A stretch of DNA of 49,671 bases from Clostridia bacterium (GCA_024685775.1 JAIKVL010000029.1:1-49671), one strand, 5' to 3'; positions 1 through 7,778 are shown, counted from the stretch's first letter. Made by a program: numbers and translations. Notes: a model not told the origin generated them from the sequence alone.

Positions 1-1
1 G

Positions 2-142
2 GTCTTGGACGGGTTCTTCGAAGTGAATCCGCAGTCCGTCGTCGCGGAGATTCGGGTGGACAGCGTGGGGACTTACGAGATCAAGCTGTCGGCAAGGGCG
101 TTTCGGGTGCGCGGCACCCGAAGCAGAATCGAGCGAGCATAA
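2..142 (+). CDS. C-terminal fragment of an unidentified protein, possibly MinE-like
   Basis: This open frame enters from the left edge and ends at TAA 140-142, giving 46 residues without a start. The text alternates short hydrophobic strands with charged turns (FFEVNP, VVAEIRV, YEIKLSA). That resembles the C-terminal half of MinE, in which a helix runs into a beta strand that forms the dimer. In many Clostridia minC-minD-minE lies just upstream of spoIVF genes and the TIGR03960/TIGR03936 pair, so the position also fits. The similarity is weak and judged by eye, so the MinE label is inference. The last codons overlap the left arm of the palindromic element at 128-255. Confidence 0.35.
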   Translation, partial: VLDGFFEVNPQSVVAEIRVDSVGTYEIKLSARAFRVRGTRSRIERA

Positions 143-255
143 CGGCGCAATTGCTTCGTTTACTGCCTGCGGGTCGGCGAAATCTCGTACGAGAAGTACG
201 CTCAATCGCCGCCCCCTTGTCGAGCCTCGCACTTGCGCGGTTCTTCTCGCTCGAT
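128..255. repeat. Dispersed palindromic element, copy 1
   Basis: The outer arms ATCGAGCGAG (128-137) and CTCGCTCGAT (246-255) are perfectly complementary. Inside them is a box A like GGCGCA-TTGCTTCGTT (about 143-161). An inner variable stem follows (GGGTCGGCGA against TCGCCGCCCC) and encloses the conserved loop GTACGAGAAGTACGC (about 188-202). Box B (CTTGTCGAGCCTCGCA) comes next. The same plan recurs at 5688-5812, 10020-10125 and 23309-23385, always just after a stop codon. It may serve as a terminator or be a REP-like mobile palindrome. Confidence 0.75.
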
Positions 256-304
256 AGATAATGTTGCGGTTCTTTTGGGGAGTCGGTGCGGCATATCCTT
301 TTCT

Positions 305-490
305 ATGAAGGTCATTCGCGGCGAGGGGTACGAGGGGAAAAATATCATCGTTCGGAAAGGGGAAAAGGTCGGCGCGTTCGTTTGCGGTCTTTTGCTGTTC
401 GGCGCGGCGGTATATCTCGTTTCCACTGTCCTTTTCAAAGGGCTGTTCGGCGATTTTATTTCGATCGACGCGTTTTCGGTTTCCTTTTGA
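305..490 (+). CDS. Small single-span membrane protein in the spoIVFA position
   Basis: This frame of 61 residues from ATG 305 has a basic N-terminus and one clear membrane segment at about residues 25-45 (VCGLLLFGAAVYLVSTVLF), then a short tail. It ends with TGA 488-490, which overlaps the TTG start of the SpoIVFB-like gene in the arrangement TTGA, so the two are probably translationally coupled. In spore formers this position is normally taken by SpoIVFA, a membrane protein with a C-terminal LytM domain that holds SpoIVFB inactive. No LytM domain is present here. It could be a reduced SpoIVFA-like partner, but that rests on position only. The Shine-Dalgarno signal is weak and the start is uncertain. 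Confidence 0.5.
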   Translation: MKVIRGEGYEGKNIIVRKGEKVGAFVCGLLLFGAAVYLVSTVLFKGLFGDFISIDAFSVSF

Positions 491-1260
491 AAGTTCGCGT
501 TCACCCGTCGTTTATCGCATTTATATTCGCGTACACTCTTTTCGGCGGGGTGCTTTCTTATCTCGTGGCGTTTCTTGCGGTTTTGGCGCACGAATTTTCC
601 CACCTTTTGATCGCCGTGATTTCGGGCGAAAGAGATCTTTTGATCACCTTGATGCCGTACGGCGCGTCGCTTCGGATCGAAGGGGAGAGCGGCAAGACGT
701 CGGCGATCTTGCTGGCGGGTCCTTTCGGAAGCGTCGTCGCGGCGTGCGTTTCTCTTGCGATCGCATGGCTTTTCCCCGAATCGTACGGATTTTTGAAAGG
801 CTTCGTCCGCGCGAACGTTTCCGTCGCTCTCGTCAATCTTCTTCCCGCCTATCCCTTGGACGGCGGAAGATTGCTCCGCGAATGGTTTCCCGTAAAATGG
901 GTGAGGCGCGTAACGTCCGTGACGCCGCTTTTTCTCGCGTTTGCGTTTTTCGCGCTGTTTTTCTTCGAAAAAGTGAAAAATCCCACGCATTTTACCTTTG
1001 CGCTTTTTATGCTCGTTTACTTTCTTTCCTTTTCCGTGCGCCGCCCCTTGAAAGTCGAAAAAGACGCGCCTCTTTTCTCGGTCGTTCGGGCGGACGAAGA
1101 GGGCGCGTTTCGCTCGGTGACCGTCACGGACGGCGGAAAGAAAATCGCGAAGATCCGAGGCGAAGAGATCGCGAGGTTGGTTCTTCGCTATCCGCGCGAG
1201 CTTTCGGTCAAGAACGTCCTTAAAAAGGAGAGAGAAAGCCGCCGCGACGTGATTTCTTGA
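487..1260 (+). CDS. spoIVFB: SpoIVFB-type site-2 intramembrane metalloprotease
   Basis: This is a polytopic membrane zinc protease of the S2P (M50) family. SpoIVFB in Bacillus cleaves pro-sigma-K in the outer forespore membrane, so the same role in the mother cell is likely. The zinc motif HEFSH is at residues 35-39 and the third ligand is in LLPAYPLDGGR (D125). Several hydrophobic segments surround both. The tail after about residue 190 is shorter than the CBS domain of Bacillus SpoIVFB. The start chosen is TTG 487, giving 257 residues. Upstream the same frame encodes only arginine-rich text typical of an out-of-frame shadow, while the true N-terminus reads KVRVHP as in the family. The start overlaps the stop of the small membrane gene. 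Confidence 0.85.
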   Translation: MKVRVHPSFIAFIFAYTLFGGVLSYLVAFLAVLAHEFSHLLIAVISGERDLLITLMPYGASLRIEGESGKTSAILLAGPFGSVVAACVSLAIAWLFPESYGFLKGFVRANVSVALVNLLPAYPLDGGRLLREWFPVKWVRRVTSVTPLFLAFAFFALFFFEKVKNPTHFTFALFMLVYFLSFSVRRPLKVEKDAPLFSVVRADEEGAFRSVTVTDGGKKIAKIRGEEIARLVLRYPRELSVKNVLKKERESRRDVIS

Positions 1261-1343
1261 AACGAACCGCCGATCGACGGTATAAAACGTAAGTCAAACG
1301 GGAAAAGCGCCGTTTTCTTTCCCGCGCGCGTTGAGATTACGTC

Positions 1344-1372
1344 TTGTTATTTTTTTATTCCTATGATATAAT
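1344..1372 (+). promoter_or_regulatory. Sigma-A type promoter of the radical SAM pair
   Basis: TTGTTA (1344-1349) and TATAAT (1367-1372) are 17 bp apart. They lie 18 bp before the start codon at 1391, so the leader is very short. A GAGGA Shine-Dalgarno begins at about 1380. Confidence 0.6.
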
Positions 1373-1390
1373 CGTAATGCGAGGACACAA

Positions 1391-3154
1391 ATGAATCTCA
1401 AAGAAATATTACTGAAAGCGGAAAAACCTGCGCGTTACAGCGGCGGCGAAGTCAATACGCCCGATATGAATAAGCCCTGCGACGTGCGTTTTTGCATTTG
1501 TATGCCCGACTTATATGAAGTCGGGATGTCCAATCTCGGGCTGAAAATCCTGTATCACGTTTTGAATCGGCAAGAAGGAACGGTTTGCGAGCGCGCGTTT
1601 GCGCCCGCGCTTGATTTCCGCGCGCTCTTAAAAGAGAACGGATTGCCTTTGATGAGCCTTGAAACGAAGACTCCCTTAAAGGATTTCGATATGATCGGTT
1701 TTTCCGTCCAGTACGAGATGCTCTATACCGGAATTCTGTACGTTATGGAAGCGGCGGGGATCCCCTTCCGCGCGAAAGATCGCTCGGACGATTTCCCCGT
1801 GATCTGCGGCGGCGGACCTTCCGCGATCAACCCCGAACCGATCGCCGATTTCTTCGATCTGTTTATGGTGGGCGAGGGAGAAGAAACCATCGTGTCGCTG
1901 ACCGAACTCTATAAAAAATGCAAAAAGGAGAAAAAGACGAAAGCGGAGTTTTTGGCGCTTGCGGAAGATATCGAAGGGGTCTACGTTCCCTCTCTCAACA
2001 CGCCGGAGCATCGGAAGACGGTGAAAAAAGCCGTCGTCCGCGATTTCGATTCCTGCTTTTATCCGACCGCGCAATTGATGCCGACTTTGGAAGTCGTCCA
2101 CGACCGCGCGATGCTCGAATTGTATCGCGGCTGTCAAAACGGTTGCCGCTTCTGTCAAGCGGGATACTATTATCGCCCGATCCGCTATCGTAAAAAAGAG
2201 ACGGCGAAAAAACTGCTCCTTGATCTGATCAAGGAAACGGGATACGACGAGATCAGTCTCGGCTCGCTTTCGACGGGGGATTATCCCTATCTCGAAGAAT
2301 TGCTTTCCGAGATCAAGCCGATCGCCGCGAAGGCGAGGGTCAATCTCGCGCTTCCGTCCCTTCGCCTCGATTCCTTCAAAAAGGAATATGCGGAGAGCAG
2401 TCGAAAAAGCTCGTTGACTTTCGCGCCCGAAGCGGGGACGCAACGCCTTCGCAACGTCATCAATAAGAACGTTACGGAAGACGATATTCGAAGCGGGCTT
2501 TCCGCCGCGTTCGATCAAGGGTATAACAGCGTCAAACTCTATTTTATGCTCGGGCTTCCGACCGAGACGGACGAAGACCTTTTGGGGATCGCGGATCTCG
2601 TTCGCTTGATCCGCTCGATCTATTACGAAAATCATCGGGGCGCGATCAATATTTCGGTCAGTTGCTCGGTCTTTATCCCGAAACCCGGGACGCCTTTCCA
2701 ATGGGAAGCGCAGATCGATATTCCCGAAATGCGCCGCAGGCAGTTCCTCGTTAAGGACGAACTTCGAAAGATCAAAGGCGCGTCTTTCCATTATCACGAC
2801 CGCGAAACGAGCGAACTCGAAGCGATCTTCGCGCGCGGCGACCGCGATCTCGCGGATCTCATCGAGCTTGCCTATAAAAAAGGCGCGATGTTCGACAGCT
2901 GGACGGAGCATTTCCATTACGAAATTTGGGAAGAAGCGATGGCGGAGCTCAAAATCGATAAAGAGAGGTATCTCGGCGCGCAGCCCTTGGACAAGCCTTT
3001 GCCTTGGGAATTCATCGACATCGGCGTAACGCGGAAATATCTTTTGCGAGAGCGGGAAAAAGCCTATCGCGCCGAGACGACCAAAGGATGCGATAAGGGC
3101 TGTCAAGGGTGCGGCGCGATGAGTTTCGCCCCTTGTGACGAGGTAGCGAGATGA
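1391..3154 (+). CDS. TIGR03960 family B12-binding-like radical SAM protein
   Basis: The protein has 587 residues. Its N-terminal part resembles a cobalamin-binding fold (PDLYEVGMSNLGLKILY, near residues 38-55). A radical SAM domain follows with the cluster motif CQNGCRFCQAG (three cysteines spaced CX3CX2C) at about residues 248-258. The C-terminus carries extra cysteines in CDKGCQGCGAM. This family is widespread in Clostridia, and its substrate is not known to me; a role in RNA or cofactor modification is often assumed. The next gene overlaps by four bases (ATGA at 3151) and encodes the TIGR03936 partner that almost always accompanies it. In many relatives rng and rplU follow, but here a carrier gene does. 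Confidence 0.92.
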   Translation: MNLKEILLKAEKPARYSGGEVNTPDMNKPCDVRFCICMPDLYEVGMSNLGLKILYHVLNRQEGTVCERAFAPALDFRALLKENGLPLMSLETKTPLKDFDMIGFSVQYEMLYTGILYVMEAAGIPFRAKDRSDDFPVICGGGPSAINPEPIADFFDLFMVGEGEETIVSLTELYKKCKKEKKTKAEFLALAEDIEGVYVPSLNTPEHRKTVKKAVVRDFDSCFYPTAQLMPTLEVVHDRAMLELYRGCQNGCRFCQAGYYYRPIRYRKKETAKKLLLDLIKETGYDEISLGSLSTGDYPYLEELLSEIKPIAAKARVNLALPSLRLDSFKKEYAESSRKSSLTFAPEAGTQRLRNVINKNVTEDDIRSGLSAAFDQGYNSVKLYFMLGLPTETDEDLLGIADLVRLIRSIYYENHRGAINISVSCSVFIPKPGTPFQWEAQIDIPEMRRRQFLVKDELRKIKGASFHYHDRETSELEAIFARGDRDLADLIELAYKKGAMFDSWTEHFHYEIWEEAMAELKIDKERYLGAQPLDKPLPWEFIDIGVTRKYLLREREKAYRAETTKGCDKGCQGCGAMSFAPCDEVAR

Positions 3155-3837
3155 TCGTCGTTTTGAAACATTTTAAGCGTGGGAATATGGTTTACGTGTC
3201 GCATATCGATCTGTTGCGACACTTTACGCGCGCCTTTCGGAGAGCGGGGCTCGAAATCGAATTTTCGGAAGGGTTCAACCCGCATATGCTGATCAATCTC
3301 GGGACGCCGCTGCCGCTCGGAATGAATAGTTCCGCGGAGTATTTGACCGTCCGCGCGAACGTCTCTTCCGCCGAAGAATTTTTGGAAAAGTACAATGCGG
3401 TCGCGCCCGAAGGGGTAGACGCGATTCGCGCGTTCGCGCCTCCCGTCGATCCCAAGCTCGCGGCTCGGGTCGTGGCGGCGGATTATTCGGTCAAAGCCGA
3501 AAACCATCTCGATAAAAAGAAGGAGATCGAATCCTTCGTAAATCTGCCTTCGATCGAAATGCCCGTTACGAAAAAGGGAGAGACCAAGATCAAAGAGGTC
3601 GCGCCCCTCGTCAACGGGATTCGGGTCTATCCCGACAGCGTCAACGTCTGCCTCGCCGCTGGGAACACCACTTTGCGCGCGGACGCTTTTCTTTCTTTCC
3701 TCGCGGAAAAGATCGGTTTTACGGCGCACGTCGAAGACCTTTGGAAGTACGAGCAGTACGTCCGCGTAGGCGGCGCGTTACTTGAAACGGACGAATATCT
3801 GAATCAACTCGAAAGCGGGCTTTCCGCAAAGGAGTAA
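3151..3837 (+). CDS. TIGR03936 / DUF2344 radical SAM-associated protein
   Basis: The protein has 228 residues and begins within the last codons of the radical SAM gene (ATGA overlap). The family signature is clear at the N-terminus: KRGNMVYVSHIDLLRHFTRA, then the FSEGFNPHM segment with a glycine-proline-rich turn (TPLPLGMNS). No catalytic motif is visible. In other genomes this domain is either fused to or encoded next to the TIGR03960 protein, so it is probably a substrate- or RNA-binding partner of that enzyme. The pair appears to form an operon driven from 1344-1372. The biochemical function is unknown. Confidence 0.9.
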   Translation: MIVVLKHFKRGNMVYVSHIDLLRHFTRAFRRAGLEIEFSEGFNPHMLINLGTPLPLGMNSSAEYLTVRANVSSAEEFLEKYNAVAPEGVDAIRAFAPPVDPKLAARVVAADYSVKAENHLDKKKEIESFVNLPSIEMPVTKKGETKIKEVAPLVNGIRVYPDSVNVCLAAGNTTLRADAFLSFLAEKIGFTAHVEDLWKYEQYVRVGGALLETDEYLNQLESGLSAKE

Positions 3838-3840
3838 GCT

Positions 3841-5688
3841 ATGAAATTGAATTACAAACGCACGATCAAAGTCGGACTTGCGTTCGCGATCATTATGCTG
3901 TTTTGGACGGCGTACGATTTCGTGATCCCGCTCCTTCTCGAAAGGGCTTTCGGTCTATCCAACAGCTTGCGCGGCGTCGTTATGGGGATCGATAACATCC
4001 TCTCGCTGTTCTTGCTTCCGATCTTCGGAAAATGGTCGGACAATATCAATACGAAGAGGGGGAAAAGGACGCCGTTCGTCTTTATCGGGACCATCCTCTC
4101 CGTCGTCATTATGATCTTCGTCCCGATCTCGGCGAGCCGTCAGCTCAAAGACGCGAACGCGCTTCGCTCGGAGATCTACCGCATCGAAGAAGTCGCTTCC
4201 GAGAATTTCTCCTACCGCTCCTCCTCGGGCGAGACCTACGAGTCCGGCGAGGCGTTTTATACGATGATGTATTCCGCCGAAGCCAAATCCGGCGTCGGCT
4301 ACGCGTATTCCGATCACGACTACTTGAAACTCAACGATAAAAACACCCTCGAAAAGTATCTCGAAATCGCGAAAAAGGGCAAAACCGAGATCGAAAAGAA
4401 AAATAATAAGTATTACGCCTACGTCATAACTTCGGAAAGCGGTTCGGTCGCGACGGGCGACTACGCTTATACGCTCGGCCGCACGGAGATCACCAAAGAG
4501 GAATACGACGCGTTTAAGGCGCAAAACGAAGAATACGAGAAATTCGTCGAGCCCGGAATCGCGGTCTTCGCGAGTGAGGAAGTCAATTCCAAGATCACGA
4601 AAAAACACCCAGAACGCATCGGCATCTATCTCGCGATCCTCTTCCTCGTCCTCGTCGCGATGGCGTCTTTCCGTTCGCCCGCGGTCGCTTTGATGCCCGA
4701 CGTTACGCCCAAGCCGCTCCGCTCCCAAGCGAACGCGATGATCAACCTGATGGGCGGGATCGGCGGCGCGTTTGCCTTCGTCATCTACACCGTCGGTTTC
4801 ATCATATCCGAGAACAGTTTCATTCAGATCTTCGCGATCTGCGCGGCGACGATGGTCGCGCTGCTCGTCGCGTTCCTGTTCTTGGTGGACGAGAATAAGT
4901 ACGTCGAAGATTGCAAAAAAGAATGCGAAGCGCACGGCATCAGTAATGACGACGAAGCGACCGAGATTCCGCATCACCAATCGGAAAAAGCGGAAGAGGG
5001 CGGCGAATCCGCTCCCGCGGCGCTTTCCGCCGAGGCGATCGCGGCTGAGAAGAAAAAGCACGAAAGAGCTTATCGCCGCAGTTTCTTCTTTATCCTCGCT
5101 TCCACCTTTATGTGGTTCATGGGTTATAACGCGATCTCTTCGAACCTTTCGGTTTATTGCACGAAGGTCTTGAATCAGTCCGCTGCGATCGCGTCCGTGA
5201 TCTCCGGCGCGTCGATGGCGGTTTCGGCGATCGCGTTTATCCCGGTCGGGATCCTCGCGGTCAAGATCGGAAGAAGGAAGAGCGTCCTGCTCGGGTTCTC
5301 CCTCGCGATCGTCTCCTTTGTCCTCGTCTTCCTCTTCGTCAAGCCCGATCATATGGCGAAATATCTCTTCGCGATCTTCTATCTGATCGCAGGCTTCGGC
5401 TTGATCATAACGAACGTCAATACCTTCCCGATGGTCTTGGAGCTTTCCTCTTCTTCCAGCGTCGGAAAATATACGGGATATTACTATATCTCCACGATGA
5501 GCGCGCAGGCGATCACCCCCTTTATTTCGGGTCTCGTTATGGATTATTTCGAGGATCAGTACTTGTTTCTTTATTCCGCGATTTGCGTCGTCGCGGCGTT
5601 CGTGTTTATGTTCTTTACGAGATACGGCGATTCGAAGCCCGTGCCTGCGGCGTCGGCGTTGGAATATTTAGGCGCGGGCGACGACTGA
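3841..5688 (+). CDS. MFS transporter, SLC45/GPH-like, with a long extracytoplasmic insertion
   Basis: This is a twelve-helix carrier of 615 residues. Helices 1-3 occupy about residues 10-100, with the loop motif GKWSDNINTKRGKRTPF typical of the sucrose/hexuronide-like branch. Residues 100-255 form a hydrophilic insertion rich in tyrosine, serine and charged residues, predicted outside the membrane, between helices 3 and 4. The segment RSPAVALMPDVTPKPLRSQA after helix 4 is characteristic of SLC45-like bacterial carriers. A second charged loop (about 355-415) separates the two halves. A sugar or glycoside, probably with a cation, is the likely substrate but is not proven. The gene starts three bases after the DUF2344 stop, so it may share that transcript. 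Copy 2 of the palindromic element follows its stop. Confidence 0.85.
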   Translation: MKLNYKRTIKVGLAFAIIMLFWTAYDFVIPLLLERAFGLSNSLRGVVMGIDNILSLFLLPIFGKWSDNINTKRGKRTPFVFIGTILSVVIMIFVPISASRQLKDANALRSEIYRIEEVASENFSYRSSSGETYESGEAFYTMMYSAEAKSGVGYAYSDHDYLKLNDKNTLEKYLEIAKKGKTEIEKKNNKYYAYVITSESGSVATGDYAYTLGRTEITKEEYDAFKAQNEEYEKFVEPGIAVFASEEVNSKITKKHPERIGIYLAILFLVLVAMASFRSPAVALMPDVTPKPLRSQANAMINLMGGIGGAFAFVIYTVGFIISENSFIQIFAICAATMVALLVAFLFLVDENKYVEDCKKECEAHGISNDDEATEIPHHQSEKAEEGGESAPAALSAEAIAAEKKKHERAYRRSFFFILASTFMWFMGYNAISSNLSVYCTKVLNQSAAIASVISGASMAVSAIAFIPVGILAVKIGRRKSVLLGFSLAIVSFVLVFLFVKPDHMAKYLFAIFYLIAGFGLIITNVNTFPMVLELSSSSSVGKYTGYYYISTMSAQAITPFISGLVMDYFEDQYLFLYSAICVVAAFVFMFFTRYGDSKPVPAASALEYLGAGDD

Positions 5689-5812
5689 TGCGCGCGGATA
5701 AAGGCGCATCTGCTTCGTTAACTATCTGCGCCGCCGCGCGTCACGTACAAGGAGTACGCTCGCACGCGTCGGCTTGATGAGCCTCGCATCTACTACCTTT
5801 CTCCGCGCGCAT
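5688..5812. repeat. Dispersed palindromic element, copy 2
   Basis: The outer arms ATGCGCGCGG (5688-5697) and CCGCGCGCAT (5803-5812) are perfect complements and differ from those of copy 1. Box A is GGCGCATCTGCTTCGTT (5703-5719). The inner stem is GCCGCCGCGCGT against ACGCGTCGGC, enclosing GTACAAGGAGTACGC (5745-5759). Box B follows (GAGCCTCGCATCT). It starts directly at the stop codon of the carrier gene and marks the left border of the AT-rich accessory block. Confidence 0.8.
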
Positions 5813-6075
5813 AGCCCGCGAACGCATATAAAGGCGACTACCGATAGGGATTTTATGAAAAATTAAAATTCGATGATAATTGCACTTTCGAGCGGTCAAC
5901 AAATTAGGATTTGGAGAATATCCGAGTCCTTTTTGTTTGTAACACGTGAATTTTGCGGGAAATAATAAATTTTTTAAAACTTGTAATAAAACTCTTGACA
6001 AGTGCACTTGTAATGCCATACAATACAAGTGCAATCGGAAATTGCAAATAATTATCATGTCGGAGGAATAGAAAA
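5813..6075 (+). promoter_or_regulatory. Leader region of the SnoaL-like gene with promoter and operators
   Basis: No gene is seen in this AT-rich stretch. The promoter is TTGACA (5995-6000) and TACAAT (6019-6024) with 18 bp between. The 15-mer TAAAACTTGTAATAA at 5975-5989 sits 5 bp before the -35. TGCACTTGTAATG (6003-6015) and CAATACAAGTGCA (6021-6033) form a 13-bp inverted repeat with one mismatch pair and a 5-bp spacer, covering the -10. The palindrome ACAAGTGCACTTGT (5998-6011) overlaps the -35. These look like binding sites for the Rrf2 regulator at 6914. GGAGGA precedes the start at 6076. Confidence 0.7.
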
Positions 6076-6846
6076 ATGACAAACATTGAAAAAGCAAAGG
6101 CTCTTATCGGAACTTTCAATTCGGGAGATCTCAAATTGGCGGACAGTATGCTTGCCGAAAAGTACACGCAACACAACTTGGCGTTTGCGGACGGAAGAGA
6201 CGCTTTTATCGCCGCAGTCGCAGGATTGCAACAAGCACCCGTGAAAACTACGGTCAACGTAGTGCGAGAGTTTGCAGATGGCGAGTATGTAGTGCTACAG
6301 GTCGTATATAACTTTGCGGGCGCGGGCGAACAAATCAATTTCGACGTGTTCCGTTTTGAAAACGGTTTGATCGCAGAGCATTGGGATAATGCAACGTCCA
6401 AAGCACCGGCAAATCCGAGCGGACACACCCAAATCGACGGCGATACGGCTATTATTCCCAACGGAAATACCGAGAAAACGAGAGCCATTGTTTCGGGCTT
6501 CATCGGTGATGTGCTTCGTGGTGAGAACCCCGATAAACTCACTTCTTATTTTGATGGGGACAAGTATATTCAACACAATATCGCCATTGCAGACGGATTG
6601 TCCGGTTTAGGCGCAGCACTCGGCGAGATGGCGAAAGCGGGCATTCAAATGATCTATAACCGCACGTTCAAAGTTCTTGCTTGCGGCAACTATGCGCTTG
6701 GTATGAGCGAAGGCACGTTCGGAGGCAAACCCACCGTTTACTATGATCTTTTCAGAGTGGAAAACGGTTTCATTGCCGAGCATTGGGACGTTATGGAAGA
6801 AACAATGCCGAAAGAAAAATGGGCGAACCTGAACGGGAAGTTCTAA
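6076..6846 (+). CDS. Tandem SnoaL-like (NTF2 fold) protein
   Basis: The protein has 256 residues built from two copies of a small alpha-beta barrel domain. Domain 1 (about 1-115) contains YTQHNLAFADGRDAF and later ENGLIAEHWD. Domain 2 (about 130-250) contains YIQHNIAIADGLSGL and ENGFIAEHWD. This HN-plus-AEHWD pattern is typical of bacterial SnoaL-like proteins, which often bind small hydrophobic molecules or act as isomerases or hydrolases. No substrate can be assigned. There is no signal peptide, so it is cytosolic. It has its own promoter with strong operator-like repeats and lies just upstream of an Rrf2 regulator gene, which suggests regulated, stress- or ligand-responsive expression. Base composition is more AT-rich than in the genes outside the block. 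Confidence 0.82.
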   Translation: MTNIEKAKALIGTFNSGDLKLADSMLAEKYTQHNLAFADGRDAFIAAVAGLQQAPVKTTVNVVREFADGEYVVLQVVYNFAGAGEQINFDVFRFENGLIAEHWDNATSKAPANPSGHTQIDGDTAIIPNGNTEKTRAIVSGFIGDVLRGENPDKLTSYFDGDKYIQHNIAIADGLSGLGAALGEMAKAGIQMIYNRTFKVLACGNYALGMSEGTFGGKPTVYYDLFRVENGFIAEHWDVMEETMPKEKWANLNGKF

Positions 6847-6892
6847 AACTTGTAATAAGCCAGGTGACATCTTCGTCTTTTTGTGATATACT
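6844..6892 (+). promoter_or_regulatory. Promoter and operator of the Rrf2-sirtuin operon
   Basis: The -35 is GTGACA (6864-6869) and the -10 is TATACT (6887-6892), 17 bp apart. The 15-mer TAAAACTTGTAATAA (6844-6858) begins inside the TAA stop of the SnoaL-like gene and sits 5 bp before the -35. Both its sequence and its distance match the site at 5975-5989. A GGAGG Shine-Dalgarno at about 6902 precedes ATG 6914. Confidence 0.7.
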
Positions 6893-6913
6893 ATTTATGA
6901 CGGAGGTGTTATT

Positions 6914-7351
6914 ATGCAAATAACGAGTAAGTTTACCATTGGCGTACATATCATCGCCGCTTTGGAATATTTCAAAAACGACTATAACGTGACAAGTGGA
7001 TTCCTTGCGGGAAGCGTCGGTGCCAATCCCGTTCTTATTCGCACGATCATGAGCGAATTAAAAGACGCCGGATTTATCAAAATCAGTCAAGGGAAAACGG
7101 GCATCTGCCTTGCTAAACCGATAGAAGAAATCTCTTTTTACGATATTTACAAAGCGCTCGATTGCGTGGAGGAAAACGGACTGTTCCATTTCCACGAGAA
7201 CCCGAATATGAATTGCCCCGTTGGAAAGAACATTCATAAGACAATGGACGAGCGCCTTGCCGCTATTCAGGATTCAATGGAATCGGAAATGAAGAAAATA
7301 TCGGTCGGCGACGTGTATAAAGACATCAAAAAAGAAATGAACTTGCAATGA
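6914..7351 (+). CDS. Rrf2 family transcriptional regulator (YwnA-like)
   Basis: The protein has 145 residues. A winged helix covers about residues 1-70 (IGVHIIAALEYF, then NPVLIRTIMSELKDAGFI as the recognition part and QGKTGICLAKP as the wing). A coiled dimerisation tail follows. It has cysteines at 65, 84 and 101. The last lies in NMNCPVGKNI, a motif typical of YwnA-like members rather than the three close cysteines that hold an iron-sulfur cluster in IscR or NsrR. A thiol-based redox or electrophile response is therefore possible but not shown. It is the first gene of a tight operon ending in macrodomain and sirtuin genes and probably controls both its own promoter and that of the SnoaL-like gene. 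Confidence 0.88.
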   Translation: MQITSKFTIGVHIIAALEYFKNDYNVTSGFLAGSVGANPVLIRTIMSELKDAGFIKISQGKTGICLAKPIEEISFYDIYKALDCVEENGLFHFHENPNMNCPVGKNIHKTMDERLAAIQDSMESEMKKISVGDVYKDIKKEMNLQ

Positions 7352-7360
7352 GGTGAAAAG

Positions 7361-7762
7361 ATGAACAAAGTCGTAGAAGAACTGAAAAAGGTCGGAGTGT
7401 TTTATATCGCCACCGTTGAGGGCGATCAACCGAGAGTTCGCCCATTCTCTTCGGTCGCGGAGTTCGACGGAAACGCCTATATTTGTTGCGGAAATCATAA
7501 GGAGATATATAAACAGATATCAGCAAATCCAAAAATCGAACTTTGCGGAATGTATGACGGCGGGACGTGGCTTCGCGTATCCGCCGTTGCCGTGGAAGAT
7601 AACCGCGCGGAAGTACAACAAGCGGTACTCGATGATCCCACGGGACCGAAACAACTCTATAAAGCGGGCGACGGACGGTTTGTGACCTATCGTTTGACCG
7701 AGATCAAAGCATTGAAGTATAACTTCTACGCCGCGCCTGAAAAGATAAAAGAAAATGAGTGA
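7361..7762 (+). CDS. Pyridoxamine 5'-phosphate oxidase-fold flavoprotein
   Basis: The protein has 133 residues and matches the small split-barrel FMN-binding family. It opens with a helix and a strand (VGVFYIATVEGDQPRVRPF), typical of the flavin pocket, then AYICCGNHKEIYKQISANPKIELC. Such proteins bind FMN, heme or F420 and commonly act in redox or detoxification reactions. The exact substrate is unknown, and I would not call it PdxH. It starts nine bases after the Rrf2 stop and overlaps the next gene, so it belongs to the same operon. Within a redox-linked sirtuin operon it may supply an oxidoreductase activity. Confidence 0.82.
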   Translation: MNKVVEELKKVGVFYIATVEGDQPRVRPFSSVAEFDGNAYICCGNHKEIYKQISANPKIELCGMYDGGTWLRVSAVAVEDNRAEVQQAVLDDPTGPKQLYKAGDGRFVTYRLTEIKALKYNFYAAPEKIKENE

Positions 7763-7778
7763 TAAAGGAATCGGTGAA

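Noticed and set aside
286-486. N-terminal extension of the SpoIVFB-like gene upstream of 487
   Set aside because: The text is arginine-rich out-of-frame shadow; the small membrane gene occupies this stretch in another frame, and the family N-terminus begins at 487.
1676-3106. Long open frame on the minus strand opposite the radical SAM gene
   Set aside because: The plus-strand protein is a clear family member; the opposite frame is open only because of GC-biased codons and resembles no protein.
3955-5352. Minus-strand frame opposite the carrier gene
   Set aside because: It is rich in Arg and Asp with no fold pattern, and the plus strand is a sound membrane protein.
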